Shown here piece after piece: positions 5,175-12,390 of a DNA stretch of 12,434 nucleotides; position 1 is the first letter of the stretch; each line of letters opens with the position of its first letter. The notes beneath the pieces are model-generated. The model did no database searches. It was given only the letters and a program-made list of their open reading frames with translations, and was not told where the DNA came from. A program made the position numbers and the translations under genes. The stretch lies in the NCBI GenBank assembly GCA_905199135.1, contig CAJKFC010000056.1:1-12434 (forward strand), in the 5' to 3' direction. The DNA is from an uncultured Eubacteriales bacterium (GTDB taxonomy: Bacteria > Bacillota > Clostridia > Oscillospirales > Butyricicoccaceae).

Positions 5175-5954
5175 TCAGCTCTCCTTTGTCATGCTGAGCG
5201 TGCCCACCACAGGATACTGTCCTCCGTCCAGCAAAAAGCCTGCGTTTTTGCCGTCCACATATACATATGTGGCGTCCAGAACTCCGTCTGCCGACGCGGC
5301 CGCCTTGGCCACTCCCGCAGTGCTGATATAGGGCACATCGTCGCTCTGGGAGAGGGAATCGAAGTATTCGTTGATCCTGCTCTCCACCGCCGATTTCACG
5401 CCGTCCACCGTGTAGCCCTCGTCAAGGTAGACATCCATTGTAACCGACATTGTCTTTTGGGAGGCGAAGGCCACCGTCACCTTGGCCCCTATGGGTCTCA
5501 TGCTCTCCACATAGTCGGATATTTTTTTAAGGAGGGCGTTGTCGTTCTCCCCCTCGCTCACTATGTAGACATTGACCTCGCCCGCCTTTTTGGACTCGAC
5601 CTGCACGCCCTTGACGCCGCCGAAGGCGCGGCACCACTCGCAGTAGTCGGCCCTGTTGCCGCTGGAGGACTGCTTTTTGAGGCTCTCCGTGACCCTCTCT
5701 CTGAAATCGTCGTCGCTCTCGCCGCTCTGTCTCTCCATGCCCCAGTCGGCGGCCGCCGCATCTAACCACTCGCCCTCGGCCGTATGGACGAAGGCCTTCT
5801 GATAGACCGTCTCCAGGTCTATCGAATAAAATTTTGCCAGCTCGTTGGCCACGGCGCACAGAATGTCGCCGCAGAAGCTGCCCTCTATCACCGATATATC
5901 GGAGGGCATGGCGTCCTTGAGCCTTTTGAGTATCGAATCGTAGTCGTTGTTCAC
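5175..5954 (-). CDS. Baseplate assembly protein J (gp47/XkdT-like), short form
   Basis: This 259-residue baseplate wedge protein shows the family's N-terminal helix block (GDILCAVANELAKFY), then LDAAAADWGMER. DDDFRERVTESLKKQ with GNRADYCEW follows, and the C-terminal strands end with YPVVGTLSM. Typical members are about 350 residues with a beta-rich region between the WG.ER motif and the D.DFRERV motif. Here the two are joined by only about five residues, so that insert is missing. The start is GTG, overlapping the preceding gene's TGA as GTGA, with GGAGGT upstream. In contractile tails it builds the wedge that attaches fibres to the hub. The reading frame is intact, so this looks like a compact variant rather than a broken gene. 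Confidence 0.85.
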   Translation of the reverse strand: MNNDYDSILKRLKDAMPSDISVIEGSFCGDILCAVANELAKFYSIDLETVYQKAFVHTAEGEWLDAAAADWGMERQSGESDDDFRERVTESLKKQSSSGNRADYCEWCRAFGGVKGVQVESKKAGEVNVYIVSEGENDNALLKKISDYVESMRPIGAKVTVAFASQKTMSVTMDVYLDEGYTVDGVKSAVESRINEYFDSLSQSDDVPYISTAGVAKAAASADGVLDATYVYVDGKNAGFLLDGGQYPVVGTLSMTKES

Positions 5955-6337
5955 TCTTTGATTACCTCCGTCATCTCTATTTCGTCATAGACCGTGGTGA
6001 CGGTCAGCGTCGCCGTAAGGCTGTCTCCCTCAAAGCTGTATGACTTCAAAGCCACATCCAAAATATAGGGGTTGGCGCACAGAAAATCCCTTATGCTGCC
6101 CAGAATTACCGATGCCGAGGCGCTGCTTCTCCCTATCTCGGCCCCTATCTCGTGGCCGTAATTTTTGCCGAAAGCCTCGTAGCCGTATCTTCTCGAAGTG
6201 GGCTGAAGGGCCTTGTGAAGCCATATTTTAAGGGCCTCTTTGCCGTATGCCAGCTTTATTTTTCCGTTTTCCGTCCGGAACCTGCCGTTTTCGTAGTCGG
6301 GCACAGGCTCACAGAAAATTTTAAGATATTCCTCCAT
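5951..6337 (-). CDS. gp25-like baseplate protein (DUF2634/XkdS-like)
   Basis: This 128-residue protein starts MEEYLKIFCEPVPDYENGRF. It includes the family-typical GKEALKIWLHKALQPTSRRY segment and YGHEIGAEIG, then C-terminal strands with SLTATLTVTTVYDE. gp25/XkdS proteins sit at the wedge core and nucleate the sheath. I chose ATG at 6337 because AGGAGG lies 4 nt upstream and the TAG of the preceding gene forms part of that Shine-Dalgarno sequence. The longer frame up to 6394 would overlap the preceding gene by 49 nt. Confidence 0.85.
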   Translation of the reverse strand: MEEYLKIFCEPVPDYENGRFRTENGKIKLAYGKEALKIWLHKALQPTSRRYGYEAFGKNYGHEIGAEIGRSSASASVILGSIRDFLCANPYILDVALKSYSFEGDSLTATLTVTTVYDEIEMTEVIKE

Positions 6338-6345
6338 CTGTCCTC

Positions 6346-6576
6346 CTACCACACCGCCGTCACCACGGGGATATCCCCCATGAACACTAAACATCTGTTT
6401 CCCGCCTCAAGGCTCTCGCCCTCGGACAAGAGCCCCTTGGCAAAGACGGCTTTTTGCAGCGCCTGACCCGAGATTACCGGCATCAAAGGCTCGCCCGCAA
6501 GCTCTCCCACTTCAAAAAGGGAGTTTTGGCGCTGTCTGCCGTCGATTATCTTTATTATCTCGCTGTAAGGGTTCAT
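6346..6576 (-). CDS. DUF2577/XkdR-like baseplate protein
   Basis: This 76-residue protein (MNPYSEIIKIIDGR at the start, CLVFMGDIPVVTAVW at the end) matches the small OB-fold-like DUF2577 protein in size and context. That protein sits between the XkdQ hub and XkdS in PBSX-like tails, probably closing the spike/hub complex. The start overlaps the XkdQ-like stop as ATGA, with AAGGAG just upstream. It is somewhat shorter than usual for the family. The call relies mainly on synteny. Confidence 0.7.
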   Translation of the reverse strand: MNPYSEIIKIIDGRQRQNSLFEVGELAGEPLMPVISGQALQKAVFAKGLLSEGESLEAGNRCLVFMGDIPVVTAVW

Positions 6577-7460
6577 CTCTCCTCCCTTTCCGCCGTGAGG
6601 GTGGTGAGAAGCACTCCCTCCTCGGCCGTGTGCAGTACATTCACTATGTCGTATCGCCCCGAAAGTCCGTATCTCTCGAGGGAAAAGTCGGTCTTGCCCC
6701 CCTTTTGAGGGACAAATGTCCCGATCAGAGTCACTTCGGCCCTTTTTATCTCCCCCTTGAGGGCCGACTGTGCAAGGCTTTTTCCGTCGGCGTTTCTCGC
6801 CGCCGTGATGTATTTTGTGACCTGACCGTACTTTTCCGAAAGAGCCTTATCCGACGCCGAGTAAAGCTCCCTTCCCCCATAGTCGACAACCACCGCTTTG
6901 GAGCATATGTCCTCGGCGTCGTCCTTTGACACTATGGAGATTATCGACGAGGAATCTGCCGAATAGACCGTCGTTCCCTTTTTGATGATATCCGCTGCCG
7001 AGCCGTACTTCAGATAACAGCTGTCTCCCGCCGCCTTTTTGAACACATCCCAGGCGGTAAGTCCGCCCCGGGACGAAAACGGGGCGTAACTGAGGGCGGG
7101 GCAGCTTTTAAGGGTGATTCCCGCCTGAGAAAATGCCCTTTCGAGCCCCTCTCGCCCCTCAAAATACCCCTTTACATGGGATTTTGCCAGAACATGGCTT
7201 CTCTCCATGGCCTGTACCTCGAAAACTCCGTCGGCGCCGTAGGTGGTCACCGACACCGCTTCCCCCGAAAACACGGGATTTTCGCCGTCGTAAAGCCGCA
7301 CATCGTCTCCTGTTTTCGCATAGACGGGGGGCAGATAGCCGTCGTGATTTTCAAATATTATGCGGCAGGTGAGAACATCGGCCGCCCAGCTTATGTCCGA
7401 CTCCAAAGTCATGTACTCGCAAAGCGATGTGAAATCGTTTCCGCCTATCACCAGTTTCAA
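6573..7460 (-). CDS. xkdQ: Tail hub protein, gpD/gp27-like (XkdQ-like)
   Basis: This 295-residue protein is the likely trimeric hub under the tail tube. The N-terminal part (KLVIGGNDFTSL, then the aromatic ISWAADVLTCRIIFENHDGY segment) and the beta-rich domain with GDDVRLYDGENPVFSGEAV are typical of XkdQ/YqbQ proteins. The ligand-like C-terminal part ends RYDIVNVLHTAEEGVLLTTLTAE. I place the start at TTG 7460, which overlaps the stop of the LysM gene as TTGA, because residues before it (frame open to 7532) lie inside that gene and look unlike the family N-terminus. No peptidoglycan hydrolase domain is fused. The start choice is uncertain. Confidence 0.8.
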   Translation of the reverse strand: MKLVIGGNDFTSLCEYMTLESDISWAADVLTCRIIFENHDGYLPPVYAKTGDDVRLYDGENPVFSGEAVSVTTYGADGVFEVQAMERSHVLAKSHVKGYFEGREGLERAFSQAGITLKSCPALSYAPFSSRGGLTAWDVFKKAAGDSCYLKYGSAADIIKKGTTVYSADSSSIISIVSKDDAEDICSKAVVVDYGGRELYSASDKALSEKYGQVTKYITAARNADGKSLAQSALKGEIKRAEVTLIGTFVPQKGGKTDFSLERYGLSGRYDIVNVLHTAEEGVLLTTLTAEREER

Positions 7461-8080
7461 AGCACTATCACCGTCCCTATCTGAAGCTTTCTCACATCTT
7501 TGACATTGTTTTTGACCTGAAGCTCGTGCCATTTATAGGGCGTGCCGTAGTACATCTTGCTTATGCCCCAAAGGGTGTCGCCCTTTTTGACCACATGGGT
7601 CTTGCTTACGGTCTGCCCCGTGTCGCCCCTTTCGGCAAGGCTGTCATATGAACTCACACTCACGGGCAGGGCTGTGACAAAGCGGTACTGGGCAAGGCTT
7701 ATGTCCACATATGTGTCGCCGTCGCCCTCACGGAATATCTCGCTCATGTCCTCTATGAGAAATGCCTCGTTTATGTCGGTGTCCGATATGACAAGCCTTA
7801 TGGGCTTCCTCGTGTCCTGCCACATTTTGAGAAGTCTTATTATCTCGGAGGGCTCCTTGAAGCCCCTTAAACCGTACACATCGTAAAGGGGCAGAAAGGT
7901 CGATATGTTCACCCTGCTCAGCCCCGCGCCCGCCGAGAGATTTATCTCCTTGCCGTCTATCGTCACATATTTTTTGGTGTTCTGAGGTCTTGTTATCCTT
8001 ATGCTCTCGGGGGTGACGGGAAAGGAAAACATATATTCTCCGTTGTTAAAGCTCATTGTAACCTGTCTTGTGCTCTTCAT
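7457..8080 (-). CDS. xkdP: LysM-domain baseplate protein (XkdP-like)
   Basis: The protein has 207 residues. Positions 1-150 form the beta-rich domain of XkdP/gp53-like proteins, including FSFPVTPESIRI and DVYGLRGFKEPSEIIRLLKMW. The C-terminal LysM module (about 162-207) begins HVVKKGDTLWGISKMYYG and ends KLQIGTVIVL. In related tails the protein clamps the tube end to the hub, and the LysM may contact peptidoglycan. The upstream sequence TAGGAGGACAGATG couples it to the stop codon of the XkdN-like gene. In PBSX the tape-measure gene xkdO lies immediately upstream; here only 8 bp separate this gene from the xkdN-like gene. Confidence 0.88.
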   Translation of the reverse strand: MKSTRQVTMSFNNGEYMFSFPVTPESIRITRPQNTKKYVTIDGKEINLSAGAGLSRVNISTFLPLYDVYGLRGFKEPSEIIRLLKMWQDTRKPIRLVISDTDINEAFLIEDMSEIFREGDGDTYVDISLAQYRFVTALPVSVSSYDSLAERGDTGQTVSKTHVVKKGDTLWGISKMYYGTPYKWHELQVKNNVKDVRKLQIGTVIVL

Positions 8081-8088
8081 CTGTCCTC

Positions 8089-8652
8089 CTACATGTTGCC
8101 CGCCGCGAGAGCGAGGTTTCGTGCGAATTCCTCGGCGGTGAGAGCGGCTCCGCCCTTTTTGTCATAACGGGGGGTTTTGCCCGCCTTTTCCGACCTTTTT
8201 GCATACGGCACCGAGGTCTGTTCGGCCGTCTCATATCGAGGGGCGTCATATGCGGGCATTTCGCCTGAATAGGCCGCCGTGTCTAATCTCTCCGCTTCGG
8301 GCTGTGCCGAACCCTGCATTATGCCCCCCTCGCTCAGTACATTGGCCCTCACCATGGCCTTGCCGTAGCCCGATATCTCCTTTATGAGCTCATAGCAGGC
8401 CATTATGTCGGGCATGCTCAGGGCGTCTGCTATGTCCTCGGGAGAGCCTATCTCCCCCTTTTCAAAGAGCTCATATCCCTCTTTCGCCATGTCCTTTGAC
8501 GAGAGGTAGAGGGCGTATTTCGCCCCTCTTTTAGAGCCCATGGCGGCGCACTCCTCAAGCTCCTCCGGGGTAAGGGGCTCAAATACCGTCGTCACATTGA
8601 GCCTTTCGAGCTGTACCTCGGCACGCCTTTTGCCCAAATGCTCCTTAAACAT
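8089..8652 (-). CDS. XkdN-like tail assembly chaperone with C-terminal extension
   Basis: This 187-residue protein lies directly after the tube gene, the XkdN position. Residues 1-110 are acidic and helical (LTPEELEECAAMGSKRGAKY, SPEDIADALSMPDIMACYELI), as expected for a chaperone that coats the tape measure before tube assembly. Residues 111-165 are Pro/Ala/Tyr/Lys-rich and probably disordered. A final short helix follows (LTAEEFARNLALAAGNM). XkdN proteins are usually shorter, so the last ~70 residues are an extension. No second frameshifted reading frame or tape-measure gene follows. The start overlaps the tube stop by 8 nt. The family call is moderate: context is stronger than sequence. 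Confidence 0.6.
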   Translation of the reverse strand: MFKEHLGKRRAEVQLERLNVTTVFEPLTPEELEECAAMGSKRGAKYALYLSSKDMAKEGYELFEKGEIGSPEDIADALSMPDIMACYELIKEISGYGKAMVRANVLSEGGIMQGSAQPEAERLDTAAYSGEMPAYDAPRYETAEQTSVPYAKRSEKAGKTPRYDKKGGAALTAEEFARNLALAAGNM

Positions 8653-9085
8653 TTTCCGCTCCGTCTATCTGTGAGATGCACTCCAAAAGGGTGGGCGGGA
8701 AGCGGAATTTTATCACCTGTTCGTTTATTCTGCCCGTCTCGTAATCCACAAGGGGCAATTCTGTAAAGGCTATTCCCGAAACCTTGTATCGCTCCTCGGC
8801 GCCGCCTGTGCTGTCGGGGTCTTTGAGGGCGGTCATGAGGGTCATTCTCATGTCTTTGCCCGACTTTGCCTCATTCAGAACATCGTAAAACCTCGTATAT
8901 ACCTGTTTGAGTTTGAGCTCGCCCTCGCCCAAAAGACCCACTATCTTGCTGTCCACATCGAGGCCTATCTGCACATCGCTTCTCACAGGCTTTACCGTGA
9001 GCTTTATGTGCTGGGCCTCGGCCACCCTCGAGCCCTCGACCCATATCTCGGCAAAGGAGCCCGAAAGCATTCTGTTGGCTGTCAT
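8645..9085 (-). CDS. xkdM: Tail tube protein (XkdM/DUF2001-like)
   Basis: This 146-residue protein forms the inner tube inside the contractile sheath. Features of the XkdM class are the N-terminal ANRMLSGSFAEIWVEGSRVAE segment, the central LLGEGELKLKQVYTRF, and the C-terminal strands ending QVIKFRFPPTLLECIS. I chose ATG 9085 over the GTG one codon upstream because it gives 7-nt spacing to AGGAGG. That Shine-Dalgarno sequence incorporates the TAG stop of the sheath gene. Order sheath-tube-chaperone is as in PBSX and in R-type particles. Confidence 0.88.
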   Translation of the reverse strand: MTANRMLSGSFAEIWVEGSRVAEAQHIKLTVKPVRSDVQIGLDVDSKIVGLLGEGELKLKQVYTRFYDVLNEAKSGKDMRMTLMTALKDPDSTGGAEERYKVSGIAFTELPLVDYETGRINEQVIKFRFPPTLLECISQIDGAENV

Positions 9086-9096
9086 CACTTTTCCTC

Positions 9097-10146
9097 CTAC
9101 ATCTCAAGGGTAAAGACTATGTCCTCCATGGCGTCGACAAACCTGACTTTTGCCTCCAGAAATACCGAAGAGCCTGTGTTGGCCTTGAGTATTTCGGTGT
9201 CGCTCATGTTTTCGGTGTCGATGCCGTGCTCCGTAAGATACTGTCTCTGCATCTCAAGGGAGACTCCCACATAGTTTTTGTAGCTGCTGTCTATCACCGA
9301 ATCACCAAGACCCTCGAGATAGCCCGAAATGGCGGCGCAAAGCAAAAGCTTTGAGTCGTAGTCGTTTTTGACCCTGCCTATGTAGCTGCTCTCAAGGGAG
9401 CTTTTGATGTCGGCGCGTATGGTGTCCATAGTCTCGATAATCTTTATCTTTTTAAACTCGCCGCTGCCCGAATCACTGACAAGGCTGTTTATGCCTCTCG
9501 CTATCTTATAGCCCTGCTCGTCTCTTATGAGCACCAGCTTTCCGTCTTCGATAAGGTCATTTTCCTCCCCCGAAAGGGTATAGCCTGTCACGGCGGTCAG
9601 CCTTTTGTATGTGAGGCTTTCGCCCAAAGCCGCGGCGGCGGCACAGCCCGTGATGAGGGGCACGAGACACTTCGCGCCGCCCGAAACCGAGGTCAGAGTC
9701 ACCTCGGCGCCCCCAAGAGCCACCACAGCCTCGCTGTCAAAGGCATAGTCCAGATGGGACACCGCCTTTATGTATCTGCCCTTGTCTCTCATCTTTTTCA
9801 CAAACGCCGCTATGTTCTCGCCCTCCAAGGCGTCGGTGCAAAAGCCGATCCAGTTATAGTCAAAGCCCTCCAAAAACTTTTCGTGGGACGAAAGGGAAGC
9901 TTTGCCCTCGGTCTCGGGCAGAATGAACACCGTGACGCTTTTGGGACTTTGGGAAAAGCAAAGCTCGGCAAAGGTCTTTGTCTCCCCCTCCAAATCGGTA
10001 CATTCCTCGGCGTTTTTATAGGTCTTGCCGAAGGGCTCCAAAAGCCCGTCTTTTGTAAATACCAAGGCGGCGTCGCCCCTTTTGCTTCTCGAAATGGCGC
10101 TTACGCCCTTGGTTTTAAAGTCAATTATAATCTGGGGAAGCCCCAT
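9097..10146 (-). CDS. xkdK: Contractile tail sheath protein (XkdK-like, short form)
   Basis: The protein has 349 residues. The N-terminus GLPQIIIDFKTKGVSAISRS is the family signature, carrying the strand that links sheath subunits. The C-terminal core with YLTEHGIDTENMSDTEILK and the final strand VRFVDAMEDIVFTLEM is typical. The length fits clostridial short sheaths such as those of C. difficile phages and diffocins (about 350) rather than the ~460-residue B. subtilis form. A variable outer domain is mostly absent. AAAGGAGG precedes the ATG and overlaps the stop codon of the preceding gene. Its presence shows that the cluster encodes a contractile machine, not a flexible siphovirus-like tail. 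Confidence 0.93.
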   Translation of the reverse strand: MGLPQIIIDFKTKGVSAISRSKRGDAALVFTKDGLLEPFGKTYKNAEECTDLEGETKTFAELCFSQSPKSVTVFILPETEGKASLSSHEKFLEGFDYNWIGFCTDALEGENIAAFVKKMRDKGRYIKAVSHLDYAFDSEAVVALGGAEVTLTSVSGGAKCLVPLITGCAAAAALGESLTYKRLTAVTGYTLSGEENDLIEDGKLVLIRDEQGYKIARGINSLVSDSGSGEFKKIKIIETMDTIRADIKSSLESSYIGRVKNDYDSKLLLCAAISGYLEGLGDSVIDSSYKNYVGVSLEMQRQYLTEHGIDTENMSDTEILKANTGSSVFLEAKVRFVDAMEDIVFTLEM

Positions 10147-10157
10147 AAACTCCTCCT

Positions 10158-10595
10158 TTACGGCCTCATGCCGTGTGCAAACTCGAGCTTTATGTCGCCC
10201 ATAAGCTCGGTTTCCTGTATCTCTCTTATAAGCTCGTCGCAGAAATAGAGGTCAAAGCTCACTTTTCTCACTCCGCCCTCGTCAAAGGCCTTGAGATAAA
10301 GGGGAGAAAAGCACCTTTCGCCGCACCTGAAATATGGCATTACGGCCCCTATCACCTTGTCTCCCATCTGACAGGGGGCGGAGCTGTCGTCGTCATTTGT
10401 AAAGCAGGACACCTCAAAGCTCACCTTTCGCTCTATCTGTCTGCCGCCGTCCATGACGACCCCTTCGCCCTCCGAAGCCTTTACGGCGAAAAAGGGACTT
10501 TTGCCGCTCTTTCCCGAATCGGGCAGGGTCAGCACGCCGCAGCTTTCAAAGATGGCGGCGCACACCGCCTGTTTAAGCTCAGTTATATCAGTCAT
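10158..10595 (-). CDS. Tail terminator/completion-like protein
   Basis: This 145-residue protein has an N-terminal helix (MTDITELKQAVCAAIFESCGV) followed by a beta-sheet domain with GRQIERKVSFEVSCFTNDDD and VRKVSFDLYFCDELIREIQE. Size, fold pattern and position just upstream of the sheath gene fit the XkdJ/DUF6838-like proteins that cap the tube at the neck. It overlaps the preceding gene by 8 nt. Six or so Cys residues are unusual for a small phage neck protein. Family assignment rests mainly on synteny. Confidence 0.6.
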   Translation of the reverse strand: MTDITELKQAVCAAIFESCGVLTLPDSGKSGKSPFFAVKASEGEGVVMDGGRQIERKVSFEVSCFTNDDDSSAPCQMGDKVIGAVMPYFRCGERCFSPLYLKAFDEGGVRKVSFDLYFCDELIREIQETELMGDIKLEFAHGMRP

Positions 10596-10932
10596 GCTCT
10601 ATCCTCTCTATCTTTACGATGCATATGGCGTGGCTGTCGTAGCGAAAGCCGTCGGAGCACACGCCGAAAAAAATCTGTTCTCCCCTCTTTATCTCGACCC
10701 TGTCCCCCAGCCTGAAATCAATTTCAGGGGCGGCATAAAGCCTTAAATTGTATTCGGTCTTTGCAAAGGGGCTGTTATAGCCCACAGGCGTGGGGGAGTG
10801 GGCGTAGGCCGAGCGGGAAAGGGCGCAGGGCTCGTTCTCATATATGAGCTCCTCCCTCTCCTCGTTTCCAACCGCCCTGTATCTTTTGAGATCAAAGCGG
10901 TCGGTGTAGGTCGCGCCTATTATGTTCCTCAT
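10588..10932 (-). CDS. Head closure/neck-like protein
   Basis: This 114-residue protein starts MRNIIGATYTDRFDLKRYRA and continues with beta-strands typical of small head-closure proteins of the SPP1 gp16/DUF3599 class (RLYAAPEIDFRLGDRVEIKR, EQIFFGVC). I place the start at ATG 10932, which overlaps the upstream stop as ATGA with GAGGTG ahead of it; a GTG start at 10941 is possible. In phages this protein joins the connector to the tail terminator. Here it is present although no portal gene is seen in the window. Confidence 0.6.
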   Translation of the reverse strand: MRNIIGATYTDRFDLKRYRAVGNEEREELIYENEPCALSRSAYAHSPTPVGYNSPFAKTEYNLRLYAAPEIDFRLGDRVEIKRGEQIFFGVCSDGFRYDSHAICIVKIERIEHD

Positions 10933-11255
10933 TTTACGCACCTCAGCTTTACAAAGGGGGCGAGAGCGTTTTTAAAGTACTCCATGTCCCCCGAGGCGTA
11001 AGTCACCGCCACATCTCCCCTTTTGAGAGAGGTGACCGGCTTTGAAAACCCGTCCTTCAAAAGCCCCGCCAGGACGACTGCCACAGCGGTTTCCATTTCA
11101 TAAGGCACATCGTTCCTGCCGCAGACCCCGAGGGAGTAGGAAAGGGCGGCGTCAAAGAGAACCTCCATATGAGCCGGCTCTTCCGTGCCGCTCAAGGCTA
11201 AGGCCTTTTCCTTTATTCTCTCGGCCGCTCCGTCCTGTTCATAGATGATCTTCAA
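10929..11255 (-). CDS. Head-tail connector/adaptor-like protein
   Basis: This 108-residue, mostly helical protein has VLFDAALSYSLGVCGRNDVP and METAVAVVLAGLLKDG segments, then a short strand pair (SLKRGDVAVTYASGD). This resembles gp6/gp15-type adaptors that bind below the portal. The start is TTG at 11255: a near-perfect GGAGGTGAT lies 5 nt before it, and the ATG inside that sequence runs straight into a stop. It is the first gene after the capsid gene. The assignment is by position and fold pattern. Confidence 0.6.
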   Translation of the reverse strand: MKIIYEQDGAAERIKEKALALSGTEEPAHMEVLFDAALSYSLGVCGRNDVPYEMETAVAVVLAGLLKDGFSKPVTSLKRGDVAVTYASGDMEYFKNALAPFVKLRCVK

Positions 11256-11273
11256 CCCATCACCTCCTCAAAA

Positions 11274-12209
11274 TTAAGCCTCGGTGTGTACCGCTATGGC
11301 GCACACCTTGTTTTTGGGCACAAACAGGTCGTAGAGATATCTCGCCTGAATGGCCGTGCCGTCAAAGAGCTGGTTCTCCTCGGGAGGGAACTGCTTGAGG
11401 CTGTCTATCTTGGAAACTGCCAGCACGCTGTCGTAGGAAGCCACCACAAAGTTGATGTTCTTGCTGCCTGCTGCGGCGGCAACGCCTGCCTCGTCCTCGT
11501 CTCGGCCTGTGCCCACGGTGATCTCGGTCTGCATTCTCGCCTGAGGGGCAAAAAGACAGGGCAGGTCGTTGAACATCATGACATTGTCATATTCGACGCC
11601 GTTGATCTCAACTCTGTTGCCGAATGTCACTGTGGAAAGGGTCTGATTGGAGGCCTGAAGAAAGGCGTTCTTGTGGTCCTGACTGATGATGGCCACAAAG
11701 CCCGAAAGCATTTCGGAGCTCTTCTGGGCGGCCGAAAGGGTTTTGAGAAGCTCGGACACGGCGTTTTCCGTTGTAACAGTGCCTGTCAGCACATTTGTGC
11801 CGGCAAGGGAAGAACCCTGTACCGTCTTATATATCTTGTTGATGCGGTATGTGTCCTGCTCCTTTGTCAGCTGAGTTCTGGCGAACTCACGCATGACATT
11901 TTCCGCCGTGGCGATGAAGTTTGTGTCGGCGGGGTCTGTGCGGTCAAGGGCGAACTTGACGCCTCGGTCCATGGCCAGAGTGTAGGGCGTCCATGTGTTT
12001 GTCACGGCGCCCTGAGGATAGGCCGAGCCGTCGGTCTTTGTGGCGTCGTAGCTGCCCAGTCCCGTTGTCTGAAGCTCGGAGATCTCGATGTCCTTGCCGC
12101 CGTCGTATCTTATCTGACCTTCGCCGGCAGTCATCCACTGGGTCATCGAAACGCTCGAAAGCTCCTCGTCGATAAACTGCTGATATGCCTTTGCATAATC
12201 AAGTGCCAT
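11274..12209 (-). CDS. Phage major capsid protein (HK97-fold type)
   Basis: The protein has 311 residues. The N-terminal helix MALDYAKAYQQFIDEELS is followed by the family-typical stretch with YDGGKDIEISELQTTGL, WTPYTLAMDRGVKFALDRTD and REFARTQLTKEQDTYRINKI. This last block corresponds to the spine-helix region and its surroundings. The C-terminus ends with YLYDLFVPKNKVCAIAVHTE, usual for this capsid class. No N-terminal scaffold (delta) domain is present. AAAAGGAG lies 8-9 nt before ATG 12209, and the upstream in-frame ATG at 12239 would lie in the leader. It is the first gene of the cluster in transcription order. No portal or scaffold gene precedes it within the window; instead a candidate promoter and repeats do. 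Confidence 0.85.
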   Translation of the reverse strand: MALDYAKAYQQFIDEELSSVSMTQWMTAGEGQIRYDGGKDIEISELQTTGLGSYDATKTDGSAYPQGAVTNTWTPYTLAMDRGVKFALDRTDPADTNFIATAENVMREFARTQLTKEQDTYRINKIYKTVQGSSLAGTNVLTGTVTTENAVSELLKTLSAAQKSSEMLSGFVAIISQDHKNAFLQASNQTLSTVTFGNRVEINGVEYDNVMMFNDLPCLFAPQARMQTEITVGTGRDEDEAGVAAAAGSKNINFVVASYDSVLAVSKIDSLKQFPPEENQLFDGTAIQARYLYDLFVPKNKVCAIAVHTEA

Positions 12210-12290
12210 TTTAAAATCTCCTTTTTGTATTTTAAGCAAGCTTGCAAGGCTATTTTAAAACACATGAAGGGAAACAGACATTGAAACGCT

Positions 12291-12319
12291 TTATAAAATA
12301 ATTTCTTTTTTCACCCCAA
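12291..12319 (-). promoter_or_regulatory. Candidate promoter for the capsid-to-amidase operon
   Basis: On the - strand TTGGGG (12314-12319) and TTATAA (12291-12296) are separated by exactly 17 bp. The -35 keeps the TTG core only, so this is a moderate match. The leader to the capsid ATG would be about 75 nt. Confidence 0.35.
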
Positions 12320-12380
12320 CGGACAAGTCCGCCGGGGACCACGGTAGATTGAATAAGCTGCGGCGATACTCATCGCCGTG
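12306..12380. repeat. Dispersed-repeat unit D (right flank)
   Basis: This has the same backbone as units A-C: a T-rich stretch then CACCCC, a short dyad (CGGA/TCCG, 12320-12331), GGGGACC, a GATTGAATA spacer and the hairpin CGGCGAT-ACTC-ATCGCCG (12361-12378). The hairpin is identical to that of units B and C. Confidence 0.75.
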
Positions 12381-12390
12381 TCGGGCATTC

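Noticed and set aside
7461..7532. Longer start for the XkdQ-like gene
   Set aside because: It would overlap the LysM gene by more than 70 nt and adds a Cys/Lys/Arg-rich stretch unlike the family N-terminus.
8089..8652. Short tape-measure protein
   Set aside because: It is only 187 residues, lies in the chaperone position, has a disordered middle and lacks the long coiled-coil or membrane segments of tape measures. The idea is kept only as a speculative remark on its extension.
9754..10248. 164-codon open frame on the + strand
   Set aside because: It is antisense to the sheath gene N-terminus and the adjacent neck gene; no start signals.
11286..12284. 332-codon open frame on the + strand
   Set aside because: It is exactly antisense to the well-supported capsid gene and is explained by GC-rich codon bias on the opposite strand.
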